A stretch of DNA of 64,000 bases from Bradyrhizobium vignae. Its GTDB lineage: Bacteria; Pseudomonadota; Alphaproteobacteria; Rhizobiales; Xanthobacteraceae. The stretch spans positions 62,001 to 126,000 of the forward strand of contig NZ_RDQF01000020.1 in NCBI RefSeq assembly GCF_004114425.1. The letters are read 5' to 3'. Below are positions 43,248-52,532 of this stretch, in pieces. Made by a program: the position numbers and the translations under genes. Below the pieces are notes generated by a model. The model was not told where the DNA came from and did no database searches. It saw nothing but the letters and a program-made list of their open reading frames with translations. Numbering within the stretch: position 1 is the stretch's first letter; every line of letters begins with the position of its first letter.

Positions 43248-43778
43248 ATGCCTGTCTACACAGTTCATGCTCCCAGCCCAGGCGGGGCCGATCTGCGCGC
43301 GGGGGACAAATTCGTCTTCGTGCGCGACGGCTTCCATTTCTGGGCGATGATCTTCGGCCCGTTCTGGCTGCTGTGGAATCGGCTGTGGCTGGTGCTCATC
43401 GGCTGGCTGATTTTCATGGCGGCATTCCATGCAGGCCTCTCCAGCCTGGGTCTCGGCCGGAGCTCGATCTTCTTCGCCGACATCGTCGTCGCGCTGTTGA
43501 CGGGGCTTGAGGCTTCCAGCCTGCGGCGCTGGACGCTGTCGCGCGGCAAGTGGCGGCAGCTCGACATCGTCGTCGCCGAGGACCGTGACACCGCCGAGCG
43601 TCGCTTCTTCGAGCGCTGGAGCCAGAAGCAGCACGGCATCGTCAACGATCAATGGGCCGTCGATCGCGGCGGCCCGCCGCCGACCCGCGGCGTGCCGGGT
43701 CAGCAATTCTCGAACCCGCCGCCGCTTCCGGCCGGCGGCATCATTGGATTGTTTCCAGAACCGGGAGGGTCAAGATGA
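43248..43778 (+). CDS. DUF2628-family membrane protein
   Basis: A 176-residue protein with the DUF2628 pattern: a short N-terminal segment, FVRDGFHFWAMIFGPFWLLWNRLW, then two or three membrane segments and a Pro/Gly-rich tail. Function is unknown. It is a regular member of this his cluster in Rhizobiales. hisH starts inside its end with an ATGA overlap, so translation of HisH is probably coupled to it. Confidence 0.82.
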   Translation: MPVYTVHAPSPGGADLRAGDKFVFVRDGFHFWAMIFGPFWLLWNRLWLVLIGWLIFMAAFHAGLSSLGLGRSSIFFADIVVALLTGLEASSLRRWTLSRGKWRQLDIVVAEDRDTAERRFFERWSQKQHGIVNDQWAVDRGGPPPTRGVPGQQFSNPPPLPAGGIIGLFPEPGGSR

Positions 43779-44425
43779 GCGTCGCCATCATCGATTACGG
43801 TTCCGGCAATCTGCATTCCGCCGCCAAAGCGTTCGAGCGCGCTGCGCGCAGTCTGGAGAGCCCGCAAAAGGTCTTCGTCACCAGCGATCCGGACCAGGCC
43901 TACGAGGCTGACCGCCTGGTGCTCCCAGGCGTCGGCGCCTTCGCTGATTGCCGGCGCGGCCTTGATGCCGTCAACGGCATGGTCGAGGCGATCACCGAAG
44001 CGGTGCGCGTCAAGGCGCGGCCGTTCTTCGGCATCTGCGTCGGCATGCAGCTGATGGCGAGCCGCGGCAAGGAGCACGTCATCACCGAGGGCCTGAACTG
44101 GATCGGCGGCGACGTCGAGAAGATCACGCCGCGCGATGAAAGCCTGAAGATCCCGCACATGGGCTGGAATACGCTCGAGGTGCTCAGGGAGCATCCGGTG
44201 CTGAACAAGCTGCCGCTCGGCCCCAAGGGCCAGCACGCTTATTTCGTGCACTCCTACCACCTCAACGCCGCCAATGAGGCGGACGTGCTCGCGCGCGCCG
44301 ATTACGGCGGGCCTGTCACCGCGATCGTCGCGAAGGACACCGCCATCGGTACCCAATTCCACCCCGAGAAGAGCCAGCGTTTCGGCCTGGCTCTGATCTC
44401 GAACTTCTTGCGATGGAAGCCGTGA
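43775..44425 (+). CDS. hisH: Imidazole glycerol phosphate synthase, glutaminase subunit HisH
   Basis: A 216-residue class I glutamine amidotransferase that supplies ammonia to HisF. The catalytic Cys lies in FFGICVGMQLM, and the His/Glu pair in GTQFHPEKSQRFG. N-terminal VAIIDYGSGNLHSAAKAFERA is typical. ATG 43775 has a GGGAGG site at 43763-43768 and overlaps the DUF2628 stop. Reading further upstream would run through the DUF2628 gene in another frame. Confidence 0.97.
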   Translation: MSVAIIDYGSGNLHSAAKAFERAARSLESPQKVFVTSDPDQAYEADRLVLPGVGAFADCRRGLDAVNGMVEAITEAVRVKARPFFGICVGMQLMASRGKEHVITEGLNWIGGDVEKITPRDESLKIPHMGWNTLEVLREHPVLNKLPLGPKGQHAYFVHSYHLNAANEADVLARADYGGPVTAIVAKDTAIGTQFHPEKSQRFGLALISNFLRWKP

Positions 44426-45156
44426 TCCTCTTTCCCGCGATCGACCTCAAGAACGGCCAATGCGTGCGCCTCGAGCAAGGCGACATGGCGCGCGCGACCG
44501 TTTTCAATCTCAATCCCGCAGCCCAGGCGCAGAGCTTTGCCGAGCAGGGTTTTGAATATCTCCACGTCGTCGACCTCGATGGGGCGTTCGCCGGCAAGCC
44601 GGTGAATGCTGAGGCCGTCGTGGCGATGCTGAGGACGATCAAGATCCCGGTGCAGCTCGGCGGCGGCATCCGCGATCTCGCCACCGTCGAGGCTTGGCTC
44701 GACAAGGGCATCAGCCGCGTCATCATCGGCACCGCCGCGGTGCGCGATCCCGAGCTGGTGAAGTCAGCGGCGAAGAAATTCCCCGGCCGCGTGGCCGTGG
44801 GCCTCGATGCCCGCGACGGCAAGGTCGCGGTCGAAGGCTGGGCCGAGACCTCGCAGGTGACCGTGCTGGAGATCGCCAAGCGCTTCGAGGATGCCGGCGT
44901 TGCTGCGATCATCTTCACCGACATCGCGCGCGACGGCCTGCTCAAGGGCCTGAACCTCGACGCGACCATCGCGCTGGCCGATGCCATCTCGATCCCTGTG
45001 ATCGCCTCCGGCGGTCTCGCCTCGATCGAGGACGTCAAGGCGATGCTGACGCCGCGTGCGAGAAAGCTCGCCGGGGCGATCGCGGGCCGTGCGCTCTATG
45101 ACGGCCGGCTCGATCCCGCCGCCGCCCTCACCTTGATCCGCAATGCGCGCGCGTAG
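44413..45156 (+). CDS. hisA: ProFAR isomerase HisA
   Basis: A 247-residue TIM-barrel isomerase (1-(5-phosphoribosyl)-5-[(5-phosphoribosylamino)methylideneamino]imidazole-4-carboxamide isomerase). The first-strand motif LFPAIDLKNGQCVRL has the catalytic Asp, and the second catalytic Asp is in IIFTDIARDG. LHVVDLDGAFAG, PVQLGGGIRD and PVIASGGL mark the phosphate sites. It overlaps hisH by 13 bp. Confidence 0.97.
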   Translation: MEAVILFPAIDLKNGQCVRLEQGDMARATVFNLNPAAQAQSFAEQGFEYLHVVDLDGAFAGKPVNAEAVVAMLRTIKIPVQLGGGIRDLATVEAWLDKGISRVIIGTAAVRDPELVKSAAKKFPGRVAVGLDARDGKVAVEGWAETSQVTVLEIAKRFEDAGVAAIIFTDIARDGLLKGLNLDATIALADAISIPVIASGGLASIEDVKAMLTPRARKLAGAIAGRALYDGRLDPAAALTLIRNARA

Positions 45157-45166
45157 GAGCTGACCC

Positions 45167-45940
45167 ATGTTCAAGGTGCGCGTGATCCCCTGCCTCGACG
45201 TCAAGGATGGCCGCGTCGTCAAGGGTGTCAACTTCGTCGATCTGCGCGATGCCGGCGATCCCGTCGAGGCCGCGATCGCCTATGATGCCGCCGGCGCCGA
45301 CGAGCTGACCTTCCTCGACATCACCGCGACCCATGAGAACCGCGGCATCATGCTGGACGTGGTCCGGCGCACGGCGGAGGCCTGCTTCATGCCTGTCACC
45401 GTCGGTGGCGGGGTGCGCGAGGTGAACGACATCAAGACGCTGCTGCGCGCCGGCGCCGACAAGGTCTCGATCAACAGCGCCGCGGTGGCGCGGCGGGAGT
45501 TCGTCAAGGAAGCCGCCGAAAAATTCGGCGAACAGTGTGTGGTGGTTGCGATCGATGCCAAGCGCGTCAAGCGCCCTGGTGGCGACCGCTGGGAGATCTT
45601 CACCCATGGCGGCCGCAACTCCACCGGTATCGATGCCATCGAATATGCCCAGGAAGTGGTCGCGCTCGGCGCCGGTGAAATCCTGCTCACCTCGATGGAC
45701 CGCGACGGCACCAGGCAAGGTTTCGACATTCCGCTGACCCGCGCTATCGCCGACAGCGTTCCCGTTCCCGTGATCGCCTCGGGTGGCGTCGGCAATCTCG
45801 ACCATCTCGTCGACGGCATCCGCGACGGGCACGCCACGGCTGTGCTGGCCGCCTCGATCTTCCACTTCGGGGAATTCACCATTCGCGAAGCCAAGGAGCA
45901 CATGGCGCGGCGTGGGCTGCCGATGCGCCTGGATGCCTGA
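45167..45940 (+). CDS. hisF: Imidazole glycerol phosphate synthase, cyclase subunit HisF
   Basis: A 257-residue TIM-barrel cyclase partner of HisH. VIPCLDVKDGRVVKGVNF carries the first catalytic Asp, and LLTSMDRDGTRQGFD carries the second. ADELTFLDITAT, MPVTVGGGVREVND and PVIASGGVGNLDHL complete the barrel signatures. An AGGAG site precedes the ATG. It lies 10 bp after hisA. Confidence 0.98.
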   Translation: MFKVRVIPCLDVKDGRVVKGVNFVDLRDAGDPVEAAIAYDAAGADELTFLDITATHENRGIMLDVVRRTAEACFMPVTVGGGVREVNDIKTLLRAGADKVSINSAAVARREFVKEAAEKFGEQCVVVAIDAKRVKRPGGDRWEIFTHGGRNSTGIDAIEYAQEVVALGAGEILLTSMDRDGTRQGFDIPLTRAIADSVPVPVIASGGVGNLDHLVDGIRDGHATAVLAASIFHFGEFTIREAKEHMARRGLPMRLDA

Positions 45941-46029
45941 CGACTCCGGTTCATAACAATGCTACATTGGCGGACGGGAATGGCCGCCGTGGCCAAATGT
46001 ATTGCCAAGCGTGTTTCCGAGTAAGTCCG

Positions 46030-46353
46030 ATGCCGCGTTTCACGATCCATGATCTGGCCGAGACCATCGACGCCCGCGCGGCTTCCGGGGGCGAGGCCTC
46101 CTATACCCGCAAGCTCCTCGACAAGGGCGCCGAGCATTGCGCCAAGAAGTTCGGTGAGGAAGCAGTCGAAACCGTAATCGCTGCAGTCGAAAACGATCGC
46201 GCGCATCTGATCGCCGAGAGTGCCGACCTGCTCTATCATTTCCTTGTCTTGCTCAAGGCCCGCGGCGTAAAGCTGGAGGAGGTCGAAGCCGCGCTGGACA
46301 AGCGGACGAACATGTCAGGGTTGGAAGAGAAGGCGTCGCGCAAGGGCGGCTAG
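46030..46353 (+). CDS. hisE: Phosphoribosyl-ATP pyrophosphohydrolase HisE
   Basis: A 107-residue MazG-fold enzyme for the second step of histidine synthesis. Motifs are SYTRKLLDKGAEHCAKKFGEEAVETVIAA, with the EExxE metal-binding helix, and LIAESADLLYHFLVLLKARG. It is separate from HisI, as usual in alphaproteobacteria. ATG 46030 gives the usual N-terminus MPRFTIHDLAE; an earlier in-frame start would add a Cys-containing extension without support. hisI and hisG are not in the window. Confidence 0.94.
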   Translation: MPRFTIHDLAETIDARAASGGEASYTRKLLDKGAEHCAKKFGEEAVETVIAAVENDRAHLIAESADLLYHFLVLLKARGVKLEEVEAALDKRTNMSGLEEKASRKGG

Positions 46354-46389
46354 ACAAGGGCGAATAGATCGCAACGGGAAGACGACGTC

Positions 46390-47346
46390 ATGGATATCCG
46401 CGCACCCGAGCAGCAGTATAATCCGTACCGCGTCTATACGCGCGAGCAGTGGGCGCGCCTGCGGGACGATACGCCGATGACGCTGGAGCCGGGCGAGTTC
46501 GACCGGCTGCGCTCGCTGCACGATCGCCTCGACCTGCAGGAGGTCGAGGACATTTATCTTCCGCTGTCGCGCCTCTTGTCGATCTACGTCGATGCGACGC
46601 AGCGGCTGTATTACGCGGAGCGCCAGTTCCTCAACATCAGGGATCGCAAGGTGCCCTATATCATCGGCGTCGCCGGCTCGGTGGCGGTCGGGAAATCCAC
46701 CACGGCACGCGTGCTCCAGGCGCTGCTGGCGCGCTGGTCGCCGCGGCCGAAAGTCGAGCTGATCACCACTGACGGATTTCTCTATCCCAACGCGGTGCTC
46801 GAGCGGCACGGCATGATGCAGAAGAAAGGTTTTCCGGAGAGCTACGATCTGCCGCTGCTGCTCAGCTTCCTCTCCGACATCAAGGCCGGCCGTCGCCATG
46901 TGCGCGCGCCGGTCTATTCGCATCTGACCTACGATATCGTGCCGAACCAGTGGGCCGAGATCGACCAGCCCGACATCCTGATCGTCGAGGGCGTCAACGT
47001 GCTGCAAACCGGCAAGCTGCCGCGCGACGGCAAGGCGGTGCCCGTCGTTTCCGACTTCTTCGATTTCTCGGTCTACATCGACGCCGAGGAAGCGGCGCTG
47101 CGGCAATGGTACATCAAGCGCTTCCTGGCCTTGCGCGACACCGCATTCACCGATCCAAAATCCTACTTCAACCGCTACGCGCTGCTGTCGGATGAGGAAG
47201 CCACCGCCACTGCGATTGCGATCTGGGAACGCACCAACCTCGCCAATCTCGAGGACAACATCCTGCCAACCCGCCCCCGCGCGACGCTGATCCTCAAGAA
47301 GGGCGCCGACCACACGGTGGAGAGCGTGGCGCTGCGGCGGCTGTAA
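46390..47346 (+). CDS. coaA: Pantothenate kinase (type I)
   Basis: A 318-residue kinase for the first committed step of coenzyme A synthesis. P-loop GVAGSVAVGKSTTARVLQALL (about 94-114), LITTDGFLYPNAVLERHGMMQKKGFPESYD, YDIVPNQWAEIDQPDILIVEGVNVLQ and SVYIDAEEAALRQWYIKRFLALRDTAF are all characteristic of bacterial CoaA. A GGGAAG site precedes ATG 46390. It ends the his cluster. Another CoA gene, coaE, lies 13 kb away. Confidence 0.97.
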   Translation: MDIRAPEQQYNPYRVYTREQWARLRDDTPMTLEPGEFDRLRSLHDRLDLQEVEDIYLPLSRLLSIYVDATQRLYYAERQFLNIRDRKVPYIIGVAGSVAVGKSTTARVLQALLARWSPRPKVELITTDGFLYPNAVLERHGMMQKKGFPESYDLPLLLSFLSDIKAGRRHVRAPVYSHLTYDIVPNQWAEIDQPDILIVEGVNVLQTGKLPRDGKAVPVVSDFFDFSVYIDAEEAALRQWYIKRFLALRDTAFTDPKSYFNRYALLSDEEATATAIAIWERTNLANLEDNILPTRPRATLILKKGADHTVESVALRRL

Positions 47347-47452
47347 TCGCGCCGGTGAGCGTCGCCTTAGGCGAATTTAGAAGCTGAGGGTCTTTTGTTG
47401 CAGACCAACGAGGGGTATTGGGTCATGGCCTTCGAAAACGCGAGGGCACACC

Positions 47453-47830
47453 ATGGTTGATCGTCTCAGAAGCGCTGCGGAGCAGCTGGAAGCACCGATC
47501 TGTCCGGACTGCCATATCGAGATGAAGTGGTTCCGCTCGGAACTGCTCGCAGACGAGCCGACCCCGATCATCGCGCATCTCTTCTTGTGCCCGCATTGCA
47601 AGCGCGCGGCTCAGGCGGACACCGTTTTCAAGAGCACCCAAGCGCCGCCGGGCAAGCGCGCGGCGCCGCGTTTTCTTGCTCGTGCCGAAGAGTGGATCGT
47701 CCCGCCAGTCGGCCCGAAGGTCCGCTCTGCCCCCGACCTGCCCCGCGCCATCGCTGGTGCGAGCCAGGGACGCGCGGCTCAAGCGCGTTCATGCGCAAAT
47801 CCTCTATTGCAGATGCCCCGAGGATGGTGA
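47453..47830 (+). CDS. Small zinc-ribbon-like hypothetical protein
   Basis: An uncharacterised 125-residue protein. Two Cys pairs, CPDC at 17-20 and CPHC at about 47-50, flank EMKWFRSEL and would form a zinc ribbon in the first 60 residues. The rest is basic and Pro/Ala-rich, and the final 30 residues may not be conserved. It stands alone between coaA and the hybrid kinase gene. Coding is supported by the Cys pattern and an ATG in context, but the 3' end should be treated with caution. Confidence 0.55.
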   Translation: MVDRLRSAAEQLEAPICPDCHIEMKWFRSELLADEPTPIIAHLFLCPHCKRAAQADTVFKSTQAPPGKRAAPRFLARAEEWIVPPVGPKVRSAPDLPRAIAGASQGRAAQARSCANPLLQMPRGW

Positions 47831-47879
47831 TGCGCAGCGCGATCGACTTCAATTGCCAATTGCCTATTGCCGGCTGAAC

Positions 47880-50123
47880 TCAGGTTCTCGTGAGGTTAGG
47901 GACGGCCAGATGTCGGGATGCGGCCAACCCGGCCAGCGCCTCTTCCAGTTTCTCGCGGTCGAGCGGCTTGATCAGAAACCCGTTCATGCCCGCCTCGAAG
48001 CAGGCATAGCGATCTTCCACCAGCGCGTTGGCGGTGAGCGCCAGGATCGGCGTGTGGTGGCTGCCGCTGGCCGCCTCATGTGCGCGGATGCGCTTGGTCG
48101 CTTCGATGCCGTCGAGCTGCGGCATCTGGATGTCCATCAGCACGAGATCGTAGGGCGTGCCGGCGGATGAGGCAGCGAGCCAGGATTCCAGCGCGGCCTC
48201 GCCGTGGACGGCGATGACGACGCGGTGGCCGAGTTTCGTCAGCAGCGAGCGCATCAACAGCGCGTTGATCTCATTGTCTTCGGCGACGAGGATCGAGAGG
48301 CCTTTCGATGGTGCTGTGCCGGCGGATGCAGCCGGCGGCTCCGGCGCGAGATCGGGGGAAGCGACCTCCGGCGTCAGGGCGAGGCGTGCGGCGAGCGAGG
48401 CCGCGCGCAGCGGCTTCACCAGAAAGCCGGTGAAGGCCGGCGACAGCTTCTCGTGGCGCGAGCTCGACGTCAGCAGCACGAGGCGCTGCAATGCATGCGC
48501 GCGGGCTGCGTCACCGAGATGGTCGGCGACGGCGGGACCGATCGCGCGATCGATCAGCACCGCGTGCCACGAGCGTTCCGGCAGCAATGCTTCGGCGACG
48601 GCCGCGTCGGCAACCATGCAGGTCTGGCCGCCCCAGCGCTCGAGGCGCCGCGCGATCAACGAGGCTTCGATGCCGTCGGCGACGAGGAGCATCGACTTGC
48701 CGGTGAGATCGGGGCTCGGAAATTGCGTCTGTCCGGCGCCGGCTTGCGACGGCGGAAGCGGCACCGCGACCTCGAAGGTCGAGCCCTTGCCCGGCTCGCT
48801 CGTGAGCGTGATCCGGCCGTCCATGCGCTTGACGATTCGCTCGCTGATGGCAAGGCCGAGCCCGGTGCCGCCATAGGTGCGGGCGACGCGCTCGTCGGCC
48901 TGCTCGAACTCGCGGAAGATGCGCTGCTGTGCTTCGGCGGCAATGCCGATGCCGGTATCGCGGACCAGGAAGCTGATCTCGTTCGGCCAGATGCCGGGCT
49001 CGACGATCAGCGCGACGCCGCCCTTGCTTGTGAACTTGATGGCGTTGCCGGCGAGGTTCAGCAGCACCTGGCGCAGCCGTGCGGCGTCGCCGACCACCTC
49101 GAGCGGCAAGCGCTCGTCGACATAGGCGGCGATCTCGAGCGCCTTCGCCTGCGCGCGCGGCGCGAGCAGCTCGGTGATCTCCTCGACCAGGGTCGAGAGC
49201 GCGAAGGGACGCTGATCGAGATCGAGCTTGCCGGCCTCGATCTTGGAATAGTCGAGCAGCTCCTCGATCAGCGCCATCAAGGCTTCGCCCGAGGTCTTCA
49301 CCGCCCTGGCATAGGTCGCCTGCTCCGGCGTCAGCGTGGTGTCGAGCAGGAGGCCGCCCATGCCGATGATGCCGTTCAGCGGCGTGCGGATCTCGTGCGA
49401 GGCCATCGCGAGGAAGCGCGATTTGGCGCGGTTGGCGGCATCGGCCTGGTCACGCGCGTCGGAGAGGGCGCGTTCGGTCTCAGTGCGATCGGTGACGTCG
49501 CGGCCCACGCTCTGCAATTCGGCGGGTTGTCCGGCGTCGACGCGGACATAGCCCTCGCGCCAGGCGATCCAGCGCGCGCCAATCGGGGTTGCAATCTTCT
49601 GGTCGTGGATGCGCGTGCCGTTGCTCTCGCGGGCGCTTTCGCCCTGCTCCAGCACGTCGAAGTCGAAGCGCGTGCCGACCAGCGCGCTGCGCGTCTGTCC
49701 TGCGAGTGCGCAATAGGCCTCGTTGGCAAAGGTGATGCGGCCGCTCGTGTCGCGCAGCACGATGAGGTCGCCCTGCTGCTCGAACAGGCTGCGGGCGCGT
49801 TCTTCCGATTCCTTCAGCTCCCAATTGCGGTCGATCAGCGCTTCGTTGTGGGCTGCGAGCGTCCGCAGCCGCTTGTTGACGAAACGCAGGCGCATGCTCA
49901 GCGTCGCAAGGCCGAGGCAGGCGAGCGCGAACAGGAAGCTCGCACCGATCGCAAAGGCGTGCGGATCGTAGCCGGAATTCTCGGCCCGGCTGCCGGTCAC
50001 GAAACCATAGGCGCCGCCGAAGGTCGCCGAGAAAATCATGAAGGAGCGGATTGCGAAGGCGACCCTGGGATGCTGCCGCCTGAAGCGGCGCATGCGCACC
50101 TTGATCCGGAACGTCCGACCCAT
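47880..50123 (-). CDS. Hybrid sensor histidine kinase with PAS and receiver domains
   Basis: A 747-residue membrane kinase. Two hydrophobic segments (about 25-45 and 56-77) are followed by a coiled coil and a PAS domain (FEQQGDLIVLRDTSGRITFANEAYCALAGQ). HisKA has the phospho-acceptor in ASHEIRTPLNGIIGMG. HATPase boxes are LLNLAGNAIKFT, VRDTGIGI and YGGTGLGLAIS. A degenerate receiver (about 475-590, with VADG in place of the acidic pocket) precedes a full receiver with VAEDN, the phospho-Asp in LVLMDIQMPQLDG, and Lys in LIKPL. It resembles phosphorelay kinases of alphaproteobacteria. The partner Hpt protein or regulator is not adjacent. Confidence 0.9.
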   Translation of the reverse strand: MGRTFRIKVRMRRFRRQHPRVAFAIRSFMIFSATFGGAYGFVTGSRAENSGYDPHAFAIGASFLFALACLGLATLSMRLRFVNKRLRTLAAHNEALIDRNWELKESEERARSLFEQQGDLIVLRDTSGRITFANEAYCALAGQTRSALVGTRFDFDVLEQGESARESNGTRIHDQKIATPIGARWIAWREGYVRVDAGQPAELQSVGRDVTDRTETERALSDARDQADAANRAKSRFLAMASHEIRTPLNGIIGMGGLLLDTTLTPEQATYARAVKTSGEALMALIEELLDYSKIEAGKLDLDQRPFALSTLVEEITELLAPRAQAKALEIAAYVDERLPLEVVGDAARLRQVLLNLAGNAIKFTSKGGVALIVEPGIWPNEISFLVRDTGIGIAAEAQQRIFREFEQADERVARTYGGTGLGLAISERIVKRMDGRITLTSEPGKGSTFEVAVPLPPSQAGAGQTQFPSPDLTGKSMLLVADGIEASLIARRLERWGGQTCMVADAAVAEALLPERSWHAVLIDRAIGPAVADHLGDAARAHALQRLVLLTSSSRHEKLSPAFTGFLVKPLRAASLAARLALTPEVASPDLAPEPPAASAGTAPSKGLSILVAEDNEINALLMRSLLTKLGHRVVIAVHGEAALESWLAASSAGTPYDLVLMDIQMPQLDGIEATKRIRAHEAASGSHHTPILALTANALVEDRYACFEAGMNGFLIKPLDREKLEEALAGLAASRHLAVPNLTRT

Positions 50124-50239
50124 CGCCTCCGACCCTTGCCTGAAACCCCGCTGCCGCGAGCGACGATGGCCTGCCGACCTTGCGAACAGCTTGATGCTTC
50201 GGCGCTGCCTCCAAACAGGGTTGACGGGGCCTTAACGGT

Positions 50240-50707
50240 TCAGAGCGAGGCGGCCTGGAAATGGCGTTGGCCGCCGCGGGCGCCGACGATCAGCGCCGCC
50301 GCCTCGCGCTGCGAGAACGTCTTAGAGCGCACATAGATGCGGTAATCCGCAGGTCCTTCGCTGGAGAGATAGATCACCTGGCCGCCATCGACCGGCTGCG
50401 CGGCAATCGAGACAAGGCGCGTCGACGGATTGGCCTGGCAGGAGTCCGGCTCGTCGCCGAGGCCGTCGTCGACCACGGCGAAATCCGCAGCGCCCGCATC
50501 GTCGGTGATCTGGACCCGCACCGTGGCCCGCGCAGGATCATCGGTGAAGGCGACATGCACGCCGGCGGTCCAGAACAGGGAGGTGAGCTCGACCGATGTT
50601 TCGCCCAGCGCGATGCAGGGATGCGAAACCGATCCGATCTCGGCGCGGGCGAACACCGCAGCCGCCAATACAGGAACAACCGAGGCCAGGACCTTGAAAC
50701 GCAACAT
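50240..50707 (-). CDS. Secreted hypothetical protein
   Basis: I do not recognise this 155-residue protein. It begins with a signal peptide (LRFKVLASVVPVLAAAVFARAE), and the mature part has two Cys residues, perhaps one disulfide. Strands such as SVELTSLFWTAGVHVAF and ARATVRVQITDDAGAADFAVVDDG suggest a beta-rich periplasmic domain. It lies between the hybrid kinase gene and the broken yifB, all on the minus strand, and may extend the kinase transcription unit. Confidence 0.65.
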   Translation of the reverse strand: MLRFKVLASVVPVLAAAVFARAEIGSVSHPCIALGETSVELTSLFWTAGVHVAFTDDPARATVRVQITDDAGAADFAVVDDGLGDEPDSCQANPSTRLVSIAAQPVDGGQVIYLSSEGPADYRIYVRSKTFSQREAAALIVGARGGQRHFQAASL

Positions 50708-50805
50708 GACGCTCTACTCGCCGGGCCCTGGGGAGAACTCGTTGGGCCTTATGGTTTGCAGAGCGTAAAGGAAACTCGTTACCGCCGGGTTGACGCGCGC
50801 GGCGC

Positions 50806-51528
50806 TTACGCGATCTGCCGCACATCCTCCGCGAGTGCGCGGTAGGAGAGCGCTTCGGCGAGGTGCAGCCGGCCGATCTTGTCGGCATGGTCGAGGTCGG
50901 CCAGCGTGCGCGCCACCCGCAGCACGCGGTGATAGCCGCGCGCCGACAGGCGCATGGTCTCGGCGGCATCCCTCAACAGCTTCTGGCCCTGCGCGTCCGG
51001 CTTCGCGATCTCCTCCAGTACCGAGGCTGGCGCCTCGGCATTGGTGCGGACATGGGGCAAGCCTGCATCCGCATAGCGCGCGAGCTGGATGTCGCGCGCC
51101 GCCGCGACGCGCGCGGCGACCTCGGCAGAGCCCTCCGCGGGCGGTGGCAGGATCAGGTCGGCGGCGGTCACCGCCGGCACCTCGATGCGGAGATCGATGC
51201 GGTCCATCAGGGGACCGGAGATGCGTGCCTGGTAATCGCCGGTGCAGCGGTCGATGCGCCCCCGCTTGCAGGCATAGCCGGGCTCGAACGCATTGCCGCA
51301 GCGGCAGGGATTCATCGCCGCGACCAGCATGAAGCGGGCAGGGTAGGTGACGCGGTGATTGGCACGCGACACCGCGACCTCGCCGTTCTCCAGCGGCTGG
51401 CGCAGTGAATCCAGCACGCGCGGATCGAACTCCGGCAGCTCGTCGAGGAACAGCACGCCCTGATGCGCCAGCGAGATCTCGCCGGGCTTGGGCAGCGCGG
51501 TGAAGGAAAGTGACTTGAGGATCGGCAT
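50806..51528 (-). pseudogene. Truncated YifB/ComM (Mg chelatase-like AAA+) fused to a foreign start
   Basis: From about 51489 downward the protein is the C-terminal half of YifB/ComM: GEISLAHQGVLFLDELPEF (Walker B), PLENGEVAVSRANHRVTYP, AAMNPCRCG, SGPLMDRIDLRIEVP and the C-terminal helical domain with RGYHRVLRVARTLADLDHADKIG. The N-terminal half, including Walker A, is missing. It is replaced by about 13 residues (MPILKSLSFTALP) with their own ATG at 51528 and a GGAGAACC ribosome-binding site at 51531-51538. Without Walker A it cannot be a normal ATPase, so I call it a pseudogene, although the chimera may still be translated. The break marks the edge of the accessory region. Confidence 0.85.
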
Positions 51529-51651
51529 ATGGTTCTCCGTTGTTGGATGAAACCCGCCCGATTTTAACATCGTGCATGACACTGTACATGCTTAGCGAAT
51601 CGGACAGCGCATGCGTAGCTCTTCCCGACCACCAAGAGAGAGGAAGACCGG

Positions 51652-52109
51652 TCATGCAACTTCGAGAGAGTTGTAGACAGAGTCCTCTATACCGGGCCTC
51701 AATGCCTTTTGAAGACTATCCGCGATCGCAAGAGCTAATTGGTGTGCAAGGAGTGGCGGAACGGCGTTACCGATCTGGCGGAAGGCAGGGTTCATAGTGC
51801 CGGCGAAGACGAAGCCGTCCGGAAATGATTGCAGCCGCGCTGCTTCTCGAACGGTGATCACCCTCGCCTGGTCGCTGTCGTAGTGGATGTGCGTATAAGT
51901 GTCCTTCCCAATATGCGCCGTAAGTGTCCGGACAGGCCCGTTCGCCTTAAGCTTCCACCAACGATTAGGAAACTTGGCCGCGTCGTACGGGGGAACCATC
52001 GAATCGTGCAGCGACTTCCATCCCGCGCTCGAAGGAGAAAGTCCGCGGCGCCGCGCGGCAGCCTGAAACAATTGCAATGCTAGAAAACGACGAGCGGGAC
52101 GATTCTGGC
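51652..52109 (-). pseudogene. C-terminal fragment of a DNA (cytosine-5) methyltransferase
   Basis: The reading frame encodes only the last third of a C5-methyltransferase. Visible are motif VIII (RTLTAHIGKDTYTHIHYD), motif IX (VITVREAARLQSFPDGF) and motif X (IGNAVPPLLAHQLALAIA). The SAM-binding domain and the catalytic PCQ loop are absent, so it is inactive. The preceding WKSLHDSMVPPYDAAKFPNRWW stretch also fits the family. Upstream the frame runs into transposase-like debris. It is likely the remnant of a restriction-modification or orphan methylase gene destroyed during island rearrangement. Confidence 0.8.
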
Positions 52110-52189
52110 TCCGGATGTTCTTTTGCGTCGCGCGTCGCCCCCGCGCTGATCTCAAATCCAGTACTCACGTCTGTCTTCTCCATTTGGCC

Positions 52190-52532
52190 AAGCCTAGATG
52201 GCTCATCGTCCTTGCGAAGTCGCAATCGTCTTGTGGTCGCGAGCAAGCCGACCCAGCAGCCCTCGACATGGCGCCCGGCCTCGCGTTCCAGCCGCCGGCT
52301 CGACTGCACTCGGTTCAGATAGCCTGAAATGTAAAGCTTAAGGAGAACCGAGGGATGGTACGATGGCCGACCGGTCGCCGCCGGCTCCGCACCGGCAAAG
52401 CCCATCTCAGCCAAACTGAGCGCATCGACAAATACGTCGATCACGCAAACTTGGTTACTCGCCAATGAAGTCATCGAGGCATTAAGGCAACAGCGTCCGC
52501 TGCCCACGATCCGCCTCTTCAACGAAGCGCCA
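52190..52532 (-). pseudogene. Decayed IS1182-type transposase N-terminus
   Basis: Pieces of an IS1182-family transposase N-terminus are spread over more than one frame: RFVEEADRGQRTLLP, CLDDFIGE, VCVIDVFVDALSLAEMGF, TGRPSYHPSVLLKLYISGYLN, RVQSSRRLEREAGR, then RDHKTIA in a shifted frame. At least two frameshifts and internal stops separate them, and the catalytic DDE region is missing. I cannot see intact terminal inverted repeats. It shows past IS activity at the island edge. Confidence 0.8.
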
